A DNA stretch of 56,681 nucleotides from Streptomyces griseoluteus (GCA_000717735.1 JOBE01000061.1:1-56681); one strand, 5' to 3'; numbered from the stretch's first letter, positions 1 to 9,613 are shown. Numbers and translations: made by a program. The notes: generated from the letters alone by a model not told the origin.

Positions 1-55
1 CGGCATACGAGATCTAGTACGGTCTCGTGGGCTCGGAGATGTGTATAAGAGACAG
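1..55 (+). other. Illumina Nextera i7 adapter (non-genomic)
   Basis: Bases 1-13 match the end of the Illumina P7 sequence, bases 14-21 (CTAGTACG) match the i7 index known as N702, and bases 22-55 are the Nextera read-2/mosaic-end sequence ending AGATGTGTATAAGAGACAG. This is library adapter, not chromosome. Genomic sequence starts at 56, so the contig ended here and the gene running off this edge is truncated artificially. Confidence 0.98.
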
Positions 56-956
56 GGTCGGAGGTGGGGGTGAGGCTGGGGGTCTGTGGTCCGGGCGGTG
101 GTGTGGTGGTCGGCCGGATCGGTTCGGTCGGCCCGGCTGGACCGGTCGCACCGGTCGGACCGGTCGGTGCGGTCGGTGCGGTCGGTCCGGGTCCGATCGG
201 ACCGGAGGCCGCTTTCGGCGGCGGTGGGCCCGTGAGGAGTTCCCGGTGCAGGGATACGAGTTCCGGGCCCGGGTCGGTGCCGAGGGCGTCCGCGAGGGTG
301 CGGCGAGCCGACTCGTACGCGGCGAGGGCGTCGGCGTGGCGGCCCTCGGCCCGCAGGGCGCGGATGAGGTGCGCGCGGAAAGCCTCGTCGTACGGGTACG
401 TGGTGGTCAGCTCGGTCAGTTCCGGTACGAGTCCGTCGGTGGCGCCCCGGCGCAGATCGGCCTCGACGCGCTGCCGCAGGGCCGCAAGCCGCTGGGCCGC
501 GAGCCGCTGGGCCTCCGGCCGGACACCCGCCGGATCGGGCAGGTCGGCGAGGGCGGGGCCCCTGAAGAGCCCGAGGGCGTCCCGGAGGAGGGCGGCCGCG
601 GTCTCGGGGTCGCCCGCGTCGAGGCGGGCGCCGGCGTCCCTGACGTGGCGCTCGAAGACGTACAGGTCGATGTCGTCGGGGGTGGCGACCAGGCGGTAGC
701 CGGGACCGGGGGTGGAGACGACGGTCTCCCTGCCGAGGGTCCGGCGGAGGCGGCCGACGAGGGCCTGGAGGGCGGCGGGCGCGTCCTGCGGCGGGTCGTC
801 CCCGTACACGTCCTCGGCGAGCTCGGTGGCGGAGGCCGCCCGTCCGCCGCGCAGCGCGAGCGCGGCGAGGAGCGCGCGGAGCCGGGCGCCGCCGAGGGGG
901 AGGGGGGTGCCGTCGGAGCCGAGGGCCTCGGTGGTGCCGAGGATGAGATACCGCAC
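56..956 (-). CDS. AfsR/SARP-type regulator with BTAD domain (partial, cut by contig end)
   Basis: Transcriptional activator fragment of 300 codons. Reading from a GTG at 956 the protein begins RYLILGTTEALG and has an N-terminal OmpR-type winged-helix domain (to about residue 90, ending in the typical STPGPGYRL), then a bacterial transcriptional activation domain of TPR-like helices (DLYVFERHV to ELVSLHRELL). A proline/threonine linker with collagen-like GPT repeats follows. The gene runs into the adapter at base 55, so any NB-ARC or ATPase part is missing. There is no clear ribosome site before 956, so the start could differ. SARP-type regulators usually activate secondary metabolism, but no biosynthetic cluster is visible next to it. 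The reading frame is open to the edge and so lacks a stop. Confidence 0.75.
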
Positions 957-1014
957 CGGCTCATTGTGGCGGGTGGGCTCCGGGTGCGCCTCGGGGTTTA
1001 CCCGGGGACGACCC

Positions 1015-1633
1015 TCAGAACCGGGACGTGTCGAACGTGAGGTGGAGGGGGGACGGGAGCGGGACCTCTGTCCCCAGCTTGTGGACGGTCCTGTGGCCGT
1101 AGCCGTCGCCCGAGGGTTCGGCGCACAGGACGGCCTCGCCCGCCTCGCGGTCGATCAGCAGGTCAGAGAGGGATGCCCGCGCGCGCGTACGCCCGCTTCT
1201 TCCGGACGCGGTCACGGTGGGCCGTGAAGGCGGCGGTCACCTCGGCGACGAGGAGGACGGGGGTGGGGTCCTGCCACACCAGTTCGTTCCGGAAGCTGCC
1301 CTTGCGGGCGATCGTGAGGTCCGGCAGGAGACGGCTCTCGGCCGGACCGTCAGGCGCACCTGTCCCGTCGGGTCCGCCTGACGTGCCCGCCCCGCTTGTA
1401 TCGCCCGTCGCACCTGTATCGCCCGTCCCGCCCGGAACCTTCAGCCCGATGCCGGTGTAACAGCTGATCCGCCGGTCCGGGTCGGTCGCCTGGTCGCGTA
1501 GCTCCGCCACGATCTCCGCGTGCTGCCCGTCGTTGACCGAGGTCACGCAGATCTCGCCCTCGACCAGCTCCACCCGCCACCCCTTGGGCTCCTGGGCGCT
1601 GAACAGCTCGAAGGCCTGCTCCACCGTCGTCAT
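1015..1633 (-). pseudogene. Uma2-family (DUF820) PD-(D/E)XK nuclease-like protein, frameshifted
   Basis: Two overlapping reading frames together make one Uma2-family protein. The first (ATG at 1633; a GTG at 1648 is possible) carries the family features VELVEGEI, LLPDLTIARKG, LLVAEVTA and KKRAYARAGIPL, then stops at 1163. The second continues LLIDREAGEAVLC to the natural C-terminus at 1015. One extra base at about 1164 (minus strand G, between CTCT and ACCTG) causes the break; removing it gives AGIPLYLLIDR, the expected motif. A Gly/Thr/Asp-rich insert (GDTGATGDTSG) interrupts the nuclease fold at about residues 70-95. Either a recent null mutation or a consensus error near a contig end. Family members are abundant in Streptomyces and mostly uncharacterised. 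Confidence 0.75.
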
Positions 1634-1661
1634 GGCGGCATTCTTCACCCTCGGCAGGGCC

Positions 1662-3884
1662 TCACGCAGGCAGTGACCTCGACGCCGGGATCAACGGGCC
1701 CTGGACCGCGCGGTGGGCGCGGGGTTCCGTGGTGTTGGTCCAGCAGGAGCCTCGCCGGGTCAGGAGGCGGCGGAGCCAGAGTTCGGTGGAGACGAGGTCG
1801 GCGAGGCCGTCCAGGGGGACCGGTTGGCCGTCGGCCGCCGCGCGGAGCGCCTCGCGGACCACCCGCGCCTCGATCAGGCCCGCGTCGGCGAGGAGCGGGG
1901 CGTCGAAGAGGGCGATGAGCCCGGGCAGCGCGGCCCGCAGGCCCGCGCGCGCGGCGGCGGCCGGGACCGCCGGATGGGGGGCGCCCCAGCCCGACGGGAG
2001 GTCGTGGACGCCGGCGCCGGAGAGGACCGTACGCAGTACGCCCGCGCGTGCGTCCGGCTGGACCCGCAGCGATTCGGGGAGGGCGCGGCAGGCCCGTACG
2101 ACCTGGTTGTCGAGGAAGGGGGCGTGCAGGCGCTGGCCGCGGATCTCGGCGGCCTGCTCCAGGACCCGGTGGTCGGCCGCCGCGCGCGCGAGGGCGGCAC
2201 GCGCGCGTGCTTCGCCCGGGCGCTGGACGGAGGCCGGCAGGGTCGCCGCCCGGTGGAGGCGAACCGATACTTCAGCCAGCGCCTCCCCCGTCAGCCAGCG
2301 CGCCGCGGGACCCGGCCGCGACCAGGTCAGCGCGGACAGGGACGCCTCCAGGGGGCCGAAGCCGTCCGGCGCCGTGCGGTTCGCTTCGAGGACCCGCTGG
2401 GCGGCCGCCTCGAGGCCCGCCCGGTACGGGGTGCGCGCCAGCTTCCGCGCCGCCCGGTACACGGTCAGCGGCACCAGGAACGAGCCGGCCGACGGCCCCG
2501 CCGCCTTCGCGAGCGCCGTCACGGGACGCACCAGGGAACGGCGCCTGCGGTCCATCAGGAGGTCCGCGAGGCGCGCCGGGTGCGCGTCCAGGACCTGCTT
2601 GGCGCCCATGCCGGTGAAGTGGTCGGCGCTGCCGCCCGCGAGCCGCCTCCGGTGCCGTTCGGCCGTGACGAGCGCTGGACCCGGCTCGTCGGTGAGGGGA
2701 CCGTCCAGGGCGGCGTACGGGAGCGCCTCCTCGCCCGCCGCGACGACCACGTGGTGCAGGCGCGGGTCGGCCGCGATCTCCCCGGCCCGCTTCAGCTCGT
2801 CCTCGCGGCCCGAACCGGCCCGCGTCGCCAGGTCGTTGAAGGTGACGGCGAGCAGCCGCTCCCCCGCGCCCGCGCCGTGCCCGGTGACCGTGCCCGGCAC
2901 CCCCGGAAGCCCGGCCGCGAGCAGGGCGAGCGTGCCGGAGGCGCTGCCGCCGGACAGGTCGGCGCCGATGCCCGCCGCCGGGCCCGCGCCGCGGGCCGCC
3001 CGCCGGTCCGCGGGCCCCATGCCGGGGACGGGGCCCGGGTCGGGAAGCGGGGCCTCGGGCGCGTGCCGGGGGGCGGTGAGCCGGGCGCGTACGGCCCCGA
3101 TCAGGGCGTCCCTGACCGCTTCGACGGCCTGCCGGGCGTCGGACTCGGCCGCCGCGACCGCGAGCGAGGCCACCTGCTCGTACCCGGCGATCTCGCGCGA
3201 GCCCTCCCGCAGGATCAGCGCGTGGCCGGGCGGCACCCGCCGGACGCCCTCGTAAGGGGTGGAGTCGCGCAGCGCCTCCGGGGTCTCGGGGCAGGCGAGC
3301 AGCGCCCCGAGGTGGCCGATGTCGAGCTGGGCCTCGACGAGGTCGGCGAGCGGCAGGGCGGCGGTGGCGTAGGCGGTGCCGCCCTGCCACGGGGTGTGGA
3401 ACACCGGCCGGGCGCCGGCCAGATCACCGGTGACCGTGACGCGACGGCCGGCCTTGACGACCGCCGTGTAGCTGCCCGGCCAGGCCGTGAGATGCCGCAA
3501 CGCGCCCCCGCGCGCGGTGAGCAGGCCGATCCGCAGCTCCTCGTCGGTCGCCGCGCAACAGCCGAGCACGGCGAGGCGGGTGTGGTCGTCGACGGCCACC
3601 ACGCGGACCTCGTCAGGGCGCCAGTCGCCGACCGCCCACAGGGGGTCGGGGTCGCCCCAGAGGAGTTGTGCGCCCACCGGTTGCACCGTGCGCCCCTCGG
3701 TGGCGGCCGCCGCGGACTGCGAGGAGGGGGAGGTGGAGGGGGAGTCGCCGTACCCGCCGCCGTAACCGCCGCCGTACGCGCCACTGTGCCCGCCGTCGTA
3801 CGAGCCGCTCACCGAGCCCGCTCGCGCCCCTGACGTCGTGGCGTAGCTCGCGGCGACACTGCTCCAGCCCACCAGCCATCGCAT
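1662..3884 (-). CDS. asparagine synthase-related protein, lasso macrolactam-cyclase type
   Basis: 740 aa from ATG at 3884, preceded by GGAGG five bases upstream; the longer open frame to 3938 lacks such a site. The N-terminus (MRWLVGWSS) has no Cys at position 2, so there is no glutaminase activity, as in lasso-peptide cyclases. Residues about 65-250 form the degenerate class II amidotransferase domain; the C-terminal half is the AsnB-type ATP-pyrophosphatase domain. Its PPi loop, normally SGGxDS, reads SGGSAS near residue 311, losing the Asp. A Tyr/Gly-rich stretch with YGGG repeats sits at about residues 25-50. No lasso precursor, B-protease or transporter gene is adjacent. Function unknown; an adenylating amide-bond enzyme is the family expectation, but the altered loop makes activity uncertain. 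Confidence 0.75.
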   Translation of the reverse strand: MRWLVGWSSVAASYATTSGARAGSVSGSYDGGHSGAYGGGYGGGYGDSPSTSPSSQSAAAATEGRTVQPVGAQLLWGDPDPLWAVGDWRPDEVRVVAVDDHTRLAVLGCCAATDEELRIGLLTARGGALRHLTAWPGSYTAVVKAGRRVTVTGDLAGARPVFHTPWQGGTAYATAALPLADLVEAQLDIGHLGALLACPETPEALRDSTPYEGVRRVPPGHALILREGSREIAGYEQVASLAVAAAESDARQAVEAVRDALIGAVRARLTAPRHAPEAPLPDPGPVPGMGPADRRAARGAGPAAGIGADLSGGSASGTLALLAAGLPGVPGTVTGHGAGAGERLLAVTFNDLATRAGSGREDELKRAGEIAADPRLHHVVVAAGEEALPYAALDGPLTDEPGPALVTAERHRRRLAGGSADHFTGMGAKQVLDAHPARLADLLMDRRRRSLVRPVTALAKAAGPSAGSFLVPLTVYRAARKLARTPYRAGLEAAAQRVLEANRTAPDGFGPLEASLSALTWSRPGPAARWLTGEALAEVSVRLHRAATLPASVQRPGEARARAALARAAADHRVLEQAAEIRGQRLHAPFLDNQVVRACRALPESLRVQPDARAGVLRTVLSGAGVHDLPSGWGAPHPAVPAAAARAGLRAALPGLIALFDAPLLADAGLIEARVVREALRAAADGQPVPLDGLADLVSTELWLRRLLTRRGSCWTNTTEPRAHRAVQGPLIPASRSLPA

Positions 3885-4453
3885 CGGCGCCTCCACGTCC
3901 GTTTCGGTGGGAGACATGCTGCCACGACAACGGCGCACGGGGCGGGGTCCGGGTGCACGCGCGTGAAAGCCGAATGCGCCCCTGGCATGGGCCAGTTGGG
4001 CACCGGCGTCATTCGGCCAAATATCGCCCCCCGCGAGAGGGCCCGAAGGTGTCCGGCGCCGGCCTCACGCGCACGGCCCCTCACCGGACATCGGCAGTCC
4101 GGGAGGCGCTCCCGCCTCCCGGAGCCGTCCGCCGCCCGCGGGGAATTGGAGCGACGGTGTCCCCCAGCCCACCGGTCCGGACTCTGTCCCGGCCGAGCGG
4201 GCCGACCCACGCGCCATCCATGGAAGCGCTCCCCGGACGGCCCCGACGAGAGCGCACGGCCGGGCGCACGACCACACGGCGGGAGCATGGACCCGGCCGG
4301 GAGCCCCGCCGGCCCGACGTTCACACAACAATCTCGCCATACGGAACACCGCCCCTTAACGGTAGGGATGCGGCGAACTACGCTGTGTTTACGAATGCCG
4401 CACGCCTATGCCCGGCGTCGTGGCGGCCGTCTGTGTTGTCGAGGGGTGGCGTC
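3885..4453. other. intergenic region between divergent genes
   Basis: 569 bases between the asparagine-synthase-like gene (leftward) and the NsdA-like gene (rightward). I looked for a lasso-type precursor peptide on both strands and found none. Open frames here have no family resemblance or ribosome sites. The last 100 bases before 4454 are less G+C rich (TTAACGGTAGGGATG, then GTGTTTACG) and probably hold the promoter of the regulator, but no convincing -35/-10 pair can be named. Confidence 0.4.
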
Positions 4454-5893
4454 ATGTCCAGGGAGCAACGCGGGCCGAACGAAAAGCTCGGCACGGTTCT
4501 CGCCCTCGCGGGAATCAGCAACGCCGGGCTCGCCCGGCGCGTCAACGACCTCGGAACGCAGCGTGGACTGACGCTTCGTTACGACAAGACCTCCGTCGCC
4601 CGATGGGTGTCGAAGGGCATGGTGCCCCAGGGCGCCGCCCCGCACCTGATCGCCGCCGCGATCGGACAGAAGCTCGGCCGGCCCGTGCCGCTGCACGAGA
4701 TCGGGCTCGCCGACGCCGACCCGGCCCCCGAGGTGGGGCTCGCCTTCCCGCGCGACGTGGGCGAGGCGGTGCGCTCGGCCACCGATCTGTACCGGCTGGA
4801 TCTCGCCGGACGGCGGGCCGGCGGCGGCGGGATCTGGCAGTCCCTCGCCGGGTCCTTCGCCGTGAGCGCGTACGCGACGCCCGCGTCCCGCTGGCTGATA
4901 ACCCCCGCCGACCCGTCGGTGGAGCGGGACGCCCCCCGCCCGGCGGGCGGCATCACGGCCGCCGCCGCGGAGCACACGCGCGTGGGCCACAGCGACGTCG
5001 CGAAACTCCGCGAGGCAGCGGAGGACGCGCGCCGCTGGGACTCCAAGTACGGCGGCGGGGACTGGCGCTCCTCCATGGTCCCCGAGTGCTTACGGGTGGA
5101 CGCCGCGCCGCTCCTCCTCGCCTCGTACTCCGACGAGGTCGGCCGGGCGCTGTTCGGCGCGACGGCCGAGCTCACCCGGCTCGCCGGCTGGATGGCCTTC
5201 GACACCGGGCAGCAGGAGGCCGCCCAGCGCTACTACATCCAGGCCCTGCGGCTCGCCCGCGCCGCCGCCGACGTGCCCCTCGGCGGCTACGTCCTGGCGT
5301 CGATGTCCCTCCAGGCGACCTACCGGGGCTTCGCCGACGAGGGCGTGGACCTCGCCCAGGCCGCGCTCGAGCGGAACCGGGGCCTCGCCACCGCCCGGAC
5401 CATGTCCTTCTTCCGGCTCGTCGAGGCACGCGCGCACGCGAAGGCCGGTGACGGGGCCGCCGCCGCGGCCGCGCTCAAGTCCGCCGAAGGCTGGCTGGAG
5501 CGCTCACGGGACGGGGACGGCGACCCGACCTGGCTGGGCTTCTACTCGTACGACCGGTTCTGCGCCGACGCCGCGGAGTGCTACCGCGACCTGAAGGCGC
5601 CCCACGAGGTGCGGCGCTTCACCGAGCAGGCGCTCCTGCGGCCGACCGAGGAGTTCGTCCGCTCGCACGGGCTGCGGCTCGTGGTCTCCGCCGTCGCCGA
5701 GCTGGAGTCGGGCAACCTGGACGCGGCCTGCGCGGCGGGTACGCGCGCGGTGGAGGTGGCGGGCCGGATCTCCTCGGCGCGGACGACGGAGTACGTACGG
5801 GACCTGCTGCACCGGCTCGAACCGTACGGGGACGAGCCGCGCGTCATGGAGCTGCGGGAGCGGGCCAGGCCGCTGCTCGTCGCCCCGGCGTGA
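4454..5893 (+). CDS. NsdA-like TPR transcriptional/developmental regulator
   Basis: 479 aa starting at ATG 4454 with GAGGGG seven bases upstream. The N-terminus ([23 protein letters not shown] to [12 protein letters not shown]) looks like a DNA-binding helix-turn-helix of the kind found in NsdA and related Streptomyces proteins. The rest, from about residue 200, is alpha-helical with TPR-like repeats ([28 protein letters not shown]). NsdA is a negative regulator of differentiation and antibiotic production; this is a paralogue of the group annotated as sporulation-associated proteins in S. coelicolor (from memory). Convergent or operon partners are absent: the next gene starts about 100 bases downstream. 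Role inferred from family only. Confidence 0.8.
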   Translation: MSREQRGPNEKLGTVLALAGISNAGLARRVNDLGTQRGLTLRYDKTSVARWVSKGMVPQGAAPHLIAAAIGQKLGRPVPLHEIGLADADPAPEVGLAFPRDVGEAVRSATDLYRLDLAGRRAGGGGIWQSLAGSFAVSAYATPASRWLITPADPSVERDAPRPAGGITAAAAEHTRVGHSDVAKLREAAEDARRWDSKYGGGDWRSSMVPECLRVDAAPLLLASYSDEVGRALFGATAELTRLAGWMAFDTGQQEAAQRYYIQALRLARAAADVPLGGYVLASMSLQATYRGFADEGVDLAQAALERNRGLATARTMSFFRLVEARAHAKAGDGAAAAAALKSAEGWLERSRDGDGDPTWLGFYSYDRFCADAAECYRDLKAPHEVRRFTEQALLRPTEEFVRSHGLRLVVSAVAELESGNLDAACAAGTRAVEVAGRISSARTTEYVRDLLHRLEPYGDEPRVMELRERARPLLVAPA

Positions 5894-5997
5894 CGTCGGC
5901 CTTCCCCTCGGGCGTGAGCTGCGTCTCGTGATGTCGCGCGAGGTTTCACGGGATTGTCAGTGGGCCAGTGCACTATCGGGGGTGGGAGGTGGCTCTG

Positions 5998-7182
5998 GTG
6001 TTTGACTGTGACGTGCTGGTGATCGGCGGCGGGATCGTCGGTCTGTCGACGGCGTACGCGCTGACGCGCGCCGTTCCCGGCACCCGGGTCACGGTCCTGG
6101 AGAAGGAGCACGCCCTCGCGCGCCACCAGACGGGGCGCAACAGCGGCGTGATCCACAGCGGGATCTACTACCGGCCGGGGTCGCTCAAGGCGCGCTTCGC
6201 GGTCGAGGGCGCGGCCGAGATGGTCAAGTTCTGCGCGGAATGGGGCATTCCGTACGAGGTGACGGGCAAGCTGGTCGTCGCCACCGCGCGCGAGGAGCTG
6301 CCCCGGCTGCACGCGCTCGTGCAGCGCGGCAGGGAGAACGGCATCCCGGTGCGCGAGCTGGGCCCGGCGCAGATCAGCGAGTACGAGCCGCGGGTGCGTG
6401 GCCTGGCGGCGATCCACGTCGGCACGACCGGCATCTGCGACTACGGGGCGGTCTCCGCCCGGCTCGCCGAGGCCTCGGGCGCCCGGATCCTGTACGGCGC
6501 GGAGGTCACCGTGATCGACCGGCGGCCGTGGGGCGTCGCCGTGCGGACGGCGGACGGCCGGGTGGTGCGGGCGCGGGTCCTGGTGAACTGCGCGGGGCTG
6601 CACTGCGACCGGATCGCGCGGCTGGCGGGCGACGACCCGGGCATGCGGATCGTCCCCTTCCGGGGCGAGTACTACGAGCTGGCGGACCCCTCGCTCGTGC
6701 GGGGCCTGGTCTATCCGGTGCCGGACCCGGCGTTCCCGTTCCTCGGGGTGCATCTGACGCGGGGCATCGACGGCGGAGTGCACATCGGGCCGAACGCGGT
6801 CCCGGCGCTCGCCCGCGAGGGATACGGCTGGTCCGTCGTCCGGCCGCGCGAGCTGGCCGGCACGCTGGCCTGGCCCGGATCGTGGGCCGTCGCCCGCACG
6901 CACTGGCGGTACGGGGCGGGAGAGCTGCACCGGTCGCTGTCGAAGCGGGCCTTCACCGAGGCGGTGCGCCGGCTGCTTCCGGTGGTGGAGGAGTCCGACC
7001 TGCGCCCGGCGGCGGCCGGCGTCAGAGCCCAGGCGGTGCTACGGGACGGGACGCTCGTCGACGACTTCCTCATCCGTGAGGCGGCGCGGACGGTGCACGT
7101 ACTGAACGCGCCCTCGCCCGCGGCGACGGCGTCCCTGCCGATCGGCCGAGAGGTGGCGGGGCGGGCCCTGGCCCTGCTGTAG
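5998..7182 (+). CDS. lhgO: L-2-hydroxyglutarate oxidase
   Basis: FAD-dependent oxidase of 394 aa that converts L-2-hydroxyglutarate back to 2-oxoglutarate, a metabolite-repair step. GTG at 5998 is chosen because GGGAGG lies eight bases upstream; a GTG at 5968 in frame has none. The Rossmann FAD motif VIGGGIVG is at residues 8-15, followed by the DAO-family stretches RNSGVIHSGIYY, GICDYGAVSARLAE and the C-terminal RAQAVLRDGTLVDDF with NAPSPAATASLPIG. Length and motifs agree with the YgaF/LhgO family. It stands alone between the NsdA-like regulator and trmB. Confidence 0.9.
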   Translation: MFDCDVLVIGGGIVGLSTAYALTRAVPGTRVTVLEKEHALARHQTGRNSGVIHSGIYYRPGSLKARFAVEGAAEMVKFCAEWGIPYEVTGKLVVATAREELPRLHALVQRGRENGIPVRELGPAQISEYEPRVRGLAAIHVGTTGICDYGAVSARLAEASGARILYGAEVTVIDRRPWGVAVRTADGRVVRARVLVNCAGLHCDRIARLAGDDPGMRIVPFRGEYYELADPSLVRGLVYPVPDPAFPFLGVHLTRGIDGGVHIGPNAVPALAREGYGWSVVRPRELAGTLAWPGSWAVARTHWRYGAGELHRSLSKRAFTEAVRRLLPVVEESDLRPAAAGVRAQAVLRDGTLVDDFLIREAARTVHVLNAPSPAATASLPIGREVAGRALALL

Positions 7183-7194
7183 CGCGCCCCGGCC

Positions 7195-7316
7195 CGCACC
7201 CGTACCCCCGCCGGTCGTACGTACGTGCTCCCGCCGGTCGTACCCCATGCCCCCGCCGTGCCTTCGCCGGTCGGACCCCGTCCCCCCGCCGGTCGTACCG
7301 CGCGCCCCCACCCGGG
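7195..7316 (+). repeat. degenerate short tandem repeats before trmB
   Basis: The intergenic stretch consists of imperfect copies of CCGCCGGTCGTAC separated by C-rich spacers (copies near 7208, 7231, 7267 and 7287). They lie between the lhgO stop and the trmB promoter. No coding potential. Confidence 0.6.
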
Positions 7317-7323
7317 CCCACCG

Positions 7324-7342
7324 TAGAATCGGGGGCATTGTG
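7324..7342 (+). promoter_or_regulatory. trmB -10 element, probably near-leaderless transcript
   Basis: TAGAAT at 7324-7329 is a good -10 hexamer. Transcription seven bases downstream would begin at an ATT (7337), three bases before the GTG start at 7340, so the mRNA has at most a few untranslated bases. Confidence 0.55.
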
Positions 7343-8134
7343 TCTGAGCAGCCTGAGAACACCCCGCACCCCGCCGCCGACTCCGCCCAGCCCGTCGCGC
7401 AGCGGGGCAGTCGGAGGTTCGCCCCCGGCGAGGGGCCCCTGCCCGATCCCGCCGGGTCCCACCACGAGCGCCGGATCCGCAGCTTCCAGCCGCGCCGCAG
7501 CCGCGTCACCACCGGTCAGGCAGAGGCGATGCTGAAGCGGTGGCCCGACTGGGGACTCGACATCGACGGCAAGAGCGTCCTCGACCTCGGCGAGATGTTC
7601 GACGGTCTCCCGGTCGTCCTGGAGATCGGCTTCGGCATGGGCGAGGCGACCGCGCAGATGGCCGCGGCCGACCCCGGCACCGGCATCCTCGCCGTGGACG
7701 TCCACACCCCCGGCCAGGGCAATCTGCTCGGTCTTGCCGACCGGAACGGCCTGACCAACGTCCGGGTCGCCAACGGCGACGCGATCATCCTGCTCCGCGA
7801 GATGCTCGCCCCCGACGCCCTCGACGGCTGCCGGGTCTACTTCCCGGACCCGTGGCCCAAGGCCCGCCACCACAAGCGGCGGCTCATCCAGGCCGAGTTC
7901 CTCACGCTCCTCGCGACCCGGATGAAGCCCGGGGCCGTGCTGCACTGCGCCACGGACTGGGAGGAGTACGCCGAACAGATGCTGGAGGTGCTCTCCGCCC
8001 ATCCGGACTTCGAGAACACCCAGGCCGACGGCGGTTACACGCCCCGCCCGTCCTTCCGGCCCCTCACGCGCTTCGAGGGCCAGGGCCTGGACAAGGGCCA
8101 CGTCGTGCACGACCTCCTCTTCCGCCGGAAGTGA
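7340..8134 (+). CDS. trmB: tRNA (guanine-N7)-methyltransferase
   Basis: 264 aa SAM-dependent enzyme making m7G46 in tRNA. SAM-binding motif EIGFGMGE near residue 95 and the TrmB signature PDPWPK followed by RHHKRR at about 169-180 are present; the conserved C-terminal PxTRFE (PLTRFEGQG) is intact. An N-terminal extension of about 40 residues (SEQPENTPHP...) is common in actinobacterial TrmB. GTG at 7340 is chosen: in-frame codons upstream run through a repeat array and the -10 box. The last codons and stop are duplicated in tandem just downstream. Confidence 0.93.
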   Translation: MSEQPENTPHPAADSAQPVAQRGSRRFAPGEGPLPDPAGSHHERRIRSFQPRRSRVTTGQAEAMLKRWPDWGLDIDGKSVLDLGEMFDGLPVVLEIGFGMGEATAQMAAADPGTGILAVDVHTPGQGNLLGLADRNGLTNVRVANGDAIILLREMLAPDALDGCRVYFPDPWPKARHHKRRLIQAEFLTLLATRMKPGAVLHCATDWEEYAEQMLEVLSAHPDFENTQADGGYTPRPSFRPLTRFEGQGLDKGHVVHDLLFRRK

Positions 8135-8165
8135 CCTGCCGGTTCCGCCGGAAGTGACCTGCCGG
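8120..8165 (+). repeat. perfect 23-bp tandem duplication across the trmB stop codon
   Basis: The unit starting TTCCGCCGGAAGTGACC occurs at 8120-8142 and again, base for base, at 8143-8165. The first copy contains the last codons of trmB and its TGA stop, so the second is non-coding. It looks like a recent slippage duplication. Confidence 0.9.
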
Positions 8166-8268
8166 CCGGAAGCGATCCGCGCACCGGTTCCGACCCGCCG
8201 GCCTGAACCGGCCCCGCCGAAGTGACCGAGACCGGGCAACTCCGTCGCCCGGTGTCGGTGGGGGTCGT

Positions 8269-8284
8269 TAGGGTCGCTCACGTG
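8269..8284 (+). promoter_or_regulatory. -10 element for a leaderless prsW transcript
   Basis: TAGGGT at 8269-8274 is followed by exactly seven bases and the GTG start at 8282. There is no ribosome-binding site. The spacing places the transcription start on the start codon. Confidence 0.55.
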
Positions 8285-9613
8285 TCGAAATCCGTCCTCG
8301 CCGACCAGCCGGAAGCCGCTCCCGTCCCGCTCAGGGACGCCGAGGAGCCGGCCTTCCCCGCCGCCGCCGACCGGTCCCAGTGGCGCTACCGGCCACGACG
8401 GGCCTTCTGGCGCAGCCGGCTGGTCCGGGCCGTCGCCCTCGTCACCGTGCTCGCGATCTGCGCCCTCGTCATCCTGGGCCTGGTCCGCGAGCAGACCGGC
8501 ACCGAGGGCTTCCTGGTGGGTCTGGGCCTCGCCGTGCTCCCCGTACCGCTGCTGATGGCGGCGTTCCGCTGGCTCGACCGGGTCGAGCCGGGCCCGTGGA
8601 AGAACCTGCTGTTCGCCTTCGCCTGGGGCGCCTTCGCCGCCGCGCTCGTCGCGATCCTGGCGAACACCTTCGCGGTCCGCTGGATAGCGACGGCGACCGC
8701 GGACCCGCACTCTGCGGACAACCTCGGTGCCACGGTCGTCGCGCCGGTGGTGGAGGAGAGCGCGAAGGCCGTCGCGATCCTGCTGCTCTTCCTCTTCCGC
8801 CGGCGCCACTTCGGCGGCCTCGTCGACGGGGTCGTCGTCGCCGGCTTCACGGCGACCGGCTTCGCCTTCACCGAGAACATCCTCTATCTCGGCAACGCCT
8901 TCGGCGAGGACCAGGAGTTCGGTTCCTCCGGCATCGGCATGGTGACGGCCGGGACCTTCTTCGTACGGGTCGTGATGTCGCCGTTCGCGCATCCGCTCTT
9001 CACCGTGCTCACCGGCATCGGCTTCGGCCTCGCCGCGCTCGCCCCGCGCGGGAAGCGGCTCCGGCAGGTGCTGCTTCCGCTCGCGGGGCTGCTGCTCGCC
9101 ATGGGCCTGCACGCCGCGTGGAACGGCTCGGCCACCTTCGGCGGCCCGTGGGCCTTCTACGCGGTGTACGGGGCGCTCATGGTCCCGGCCTTCGGCCTGC
9201 TGACCTGGCTCGCGGTGTGGAGCAGGCAGCGGGAGCTGCGCACGATATCCGGGGAGCTCCCGGCGTACGCGGAGGCCGGCTGGCTCTCCCCCGCCGAGCC
9301 GCTGGCGCTGTCCTCGATGCGGGCCCGCGAGATGGCCCGCTCGTTCGCCGCCCGGACGTACGGCCCGACGGCCGCGCGGGCGGTCGGCGAGTACGAGTCC
9401 TTCGCGACGACGCTGGCGTTCCTGCGGGACCGGGCAAGGCGGGGCACGGCGGGACCCGACTTCCCGGCCCGGGAGCAGGAGCTGCTGCACCACCTGTGGC
9501 AGCGCCGTGACGTGGCCTCGCCCTCGCTCACGTACGCGGCCCGGGCGACGGGCCGGGTGTGGTCGCCGCCGCAGTACCTGGACTACGGCGGCTACAACCC
9601 GTACCGGAGTTAG
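8282..9613 (+). CDS. PrsW-family intramembrane metalloprotease
   Basis: 443 aa polytopic membrane protein. Hydrophobic helices span about residues 48-68, 77-95, 110-130, 150-172, 183-200, 215-250, 262-280 and 285-310. The PrsW catalytic set is visible: EES followed by K in VVEESAKAV (about 158-162), FTEN (196-199), a His in AHPLFT (237) and a His in GLHAAWNG (277). In Bacillus, PrsW performs site-1 cleavage of an anti-sigma factor; Streptomyces homologues are mostly uncharacterised. A soluble C-terminal tail of about 130 residues follows the membrane part. GTG 8282 is chosen for the leaderless promoter. It converges with and overlaps the aldo/keto reductase gene by four bases. Confidence 0.85.
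   Translation: MSKSVLADQPEAAPVPLRDAEEPAFPAAADRSQWRYRPRRAFWRSRLVRAVALVTVLAICALVILGLVREQTGTEGFLVGLGLAVLPVPLLMAAFRWLDRVEPGPWKNLLFAFAWGAFAAALVAILANTFAVRWIATATADPHSADNLGATVVAPVVEESAKAVAILLLFLFRRRHFGGLVDGVVVAGFTATGFAFTENILYLGNAFGEDQEFGSSGIGMVTAGTFFVRVVMSPFAHPLFTVLTGIGFGLAALAPRGKRLRQVLLPLAGLLLAMGLHAAWNGSATFGGPWAFYAVYGALMVPAFGLLTWLAVWSRQRELRTISGELPAYAEAGWLSPAEPLALSSMRAREMARSFAARTYGPTAARAVGEYESFATTLAFLRDRARRGTAGPDFPAREQELLHHLWQRRDVASPSLTYAARATGRVWSPPQYLDYGGYNPYRS

Noticed and set aside
1713..3833. 706-codon open frame on the plus strand opposite the asparagine-synthase-like gene
   Set aside because: Antisense shadow caused by high G+C; composition is Arg/Gly/Ala-rich without any domain, and the minus-strand protein is clearly real.
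3885..4453. Possible lasso-peptide precursor near the cyclase-like gene
   Set aside because: No short frame with a ribosome site, leader and Gly...Glu/Asp core pattern was found on either strand.
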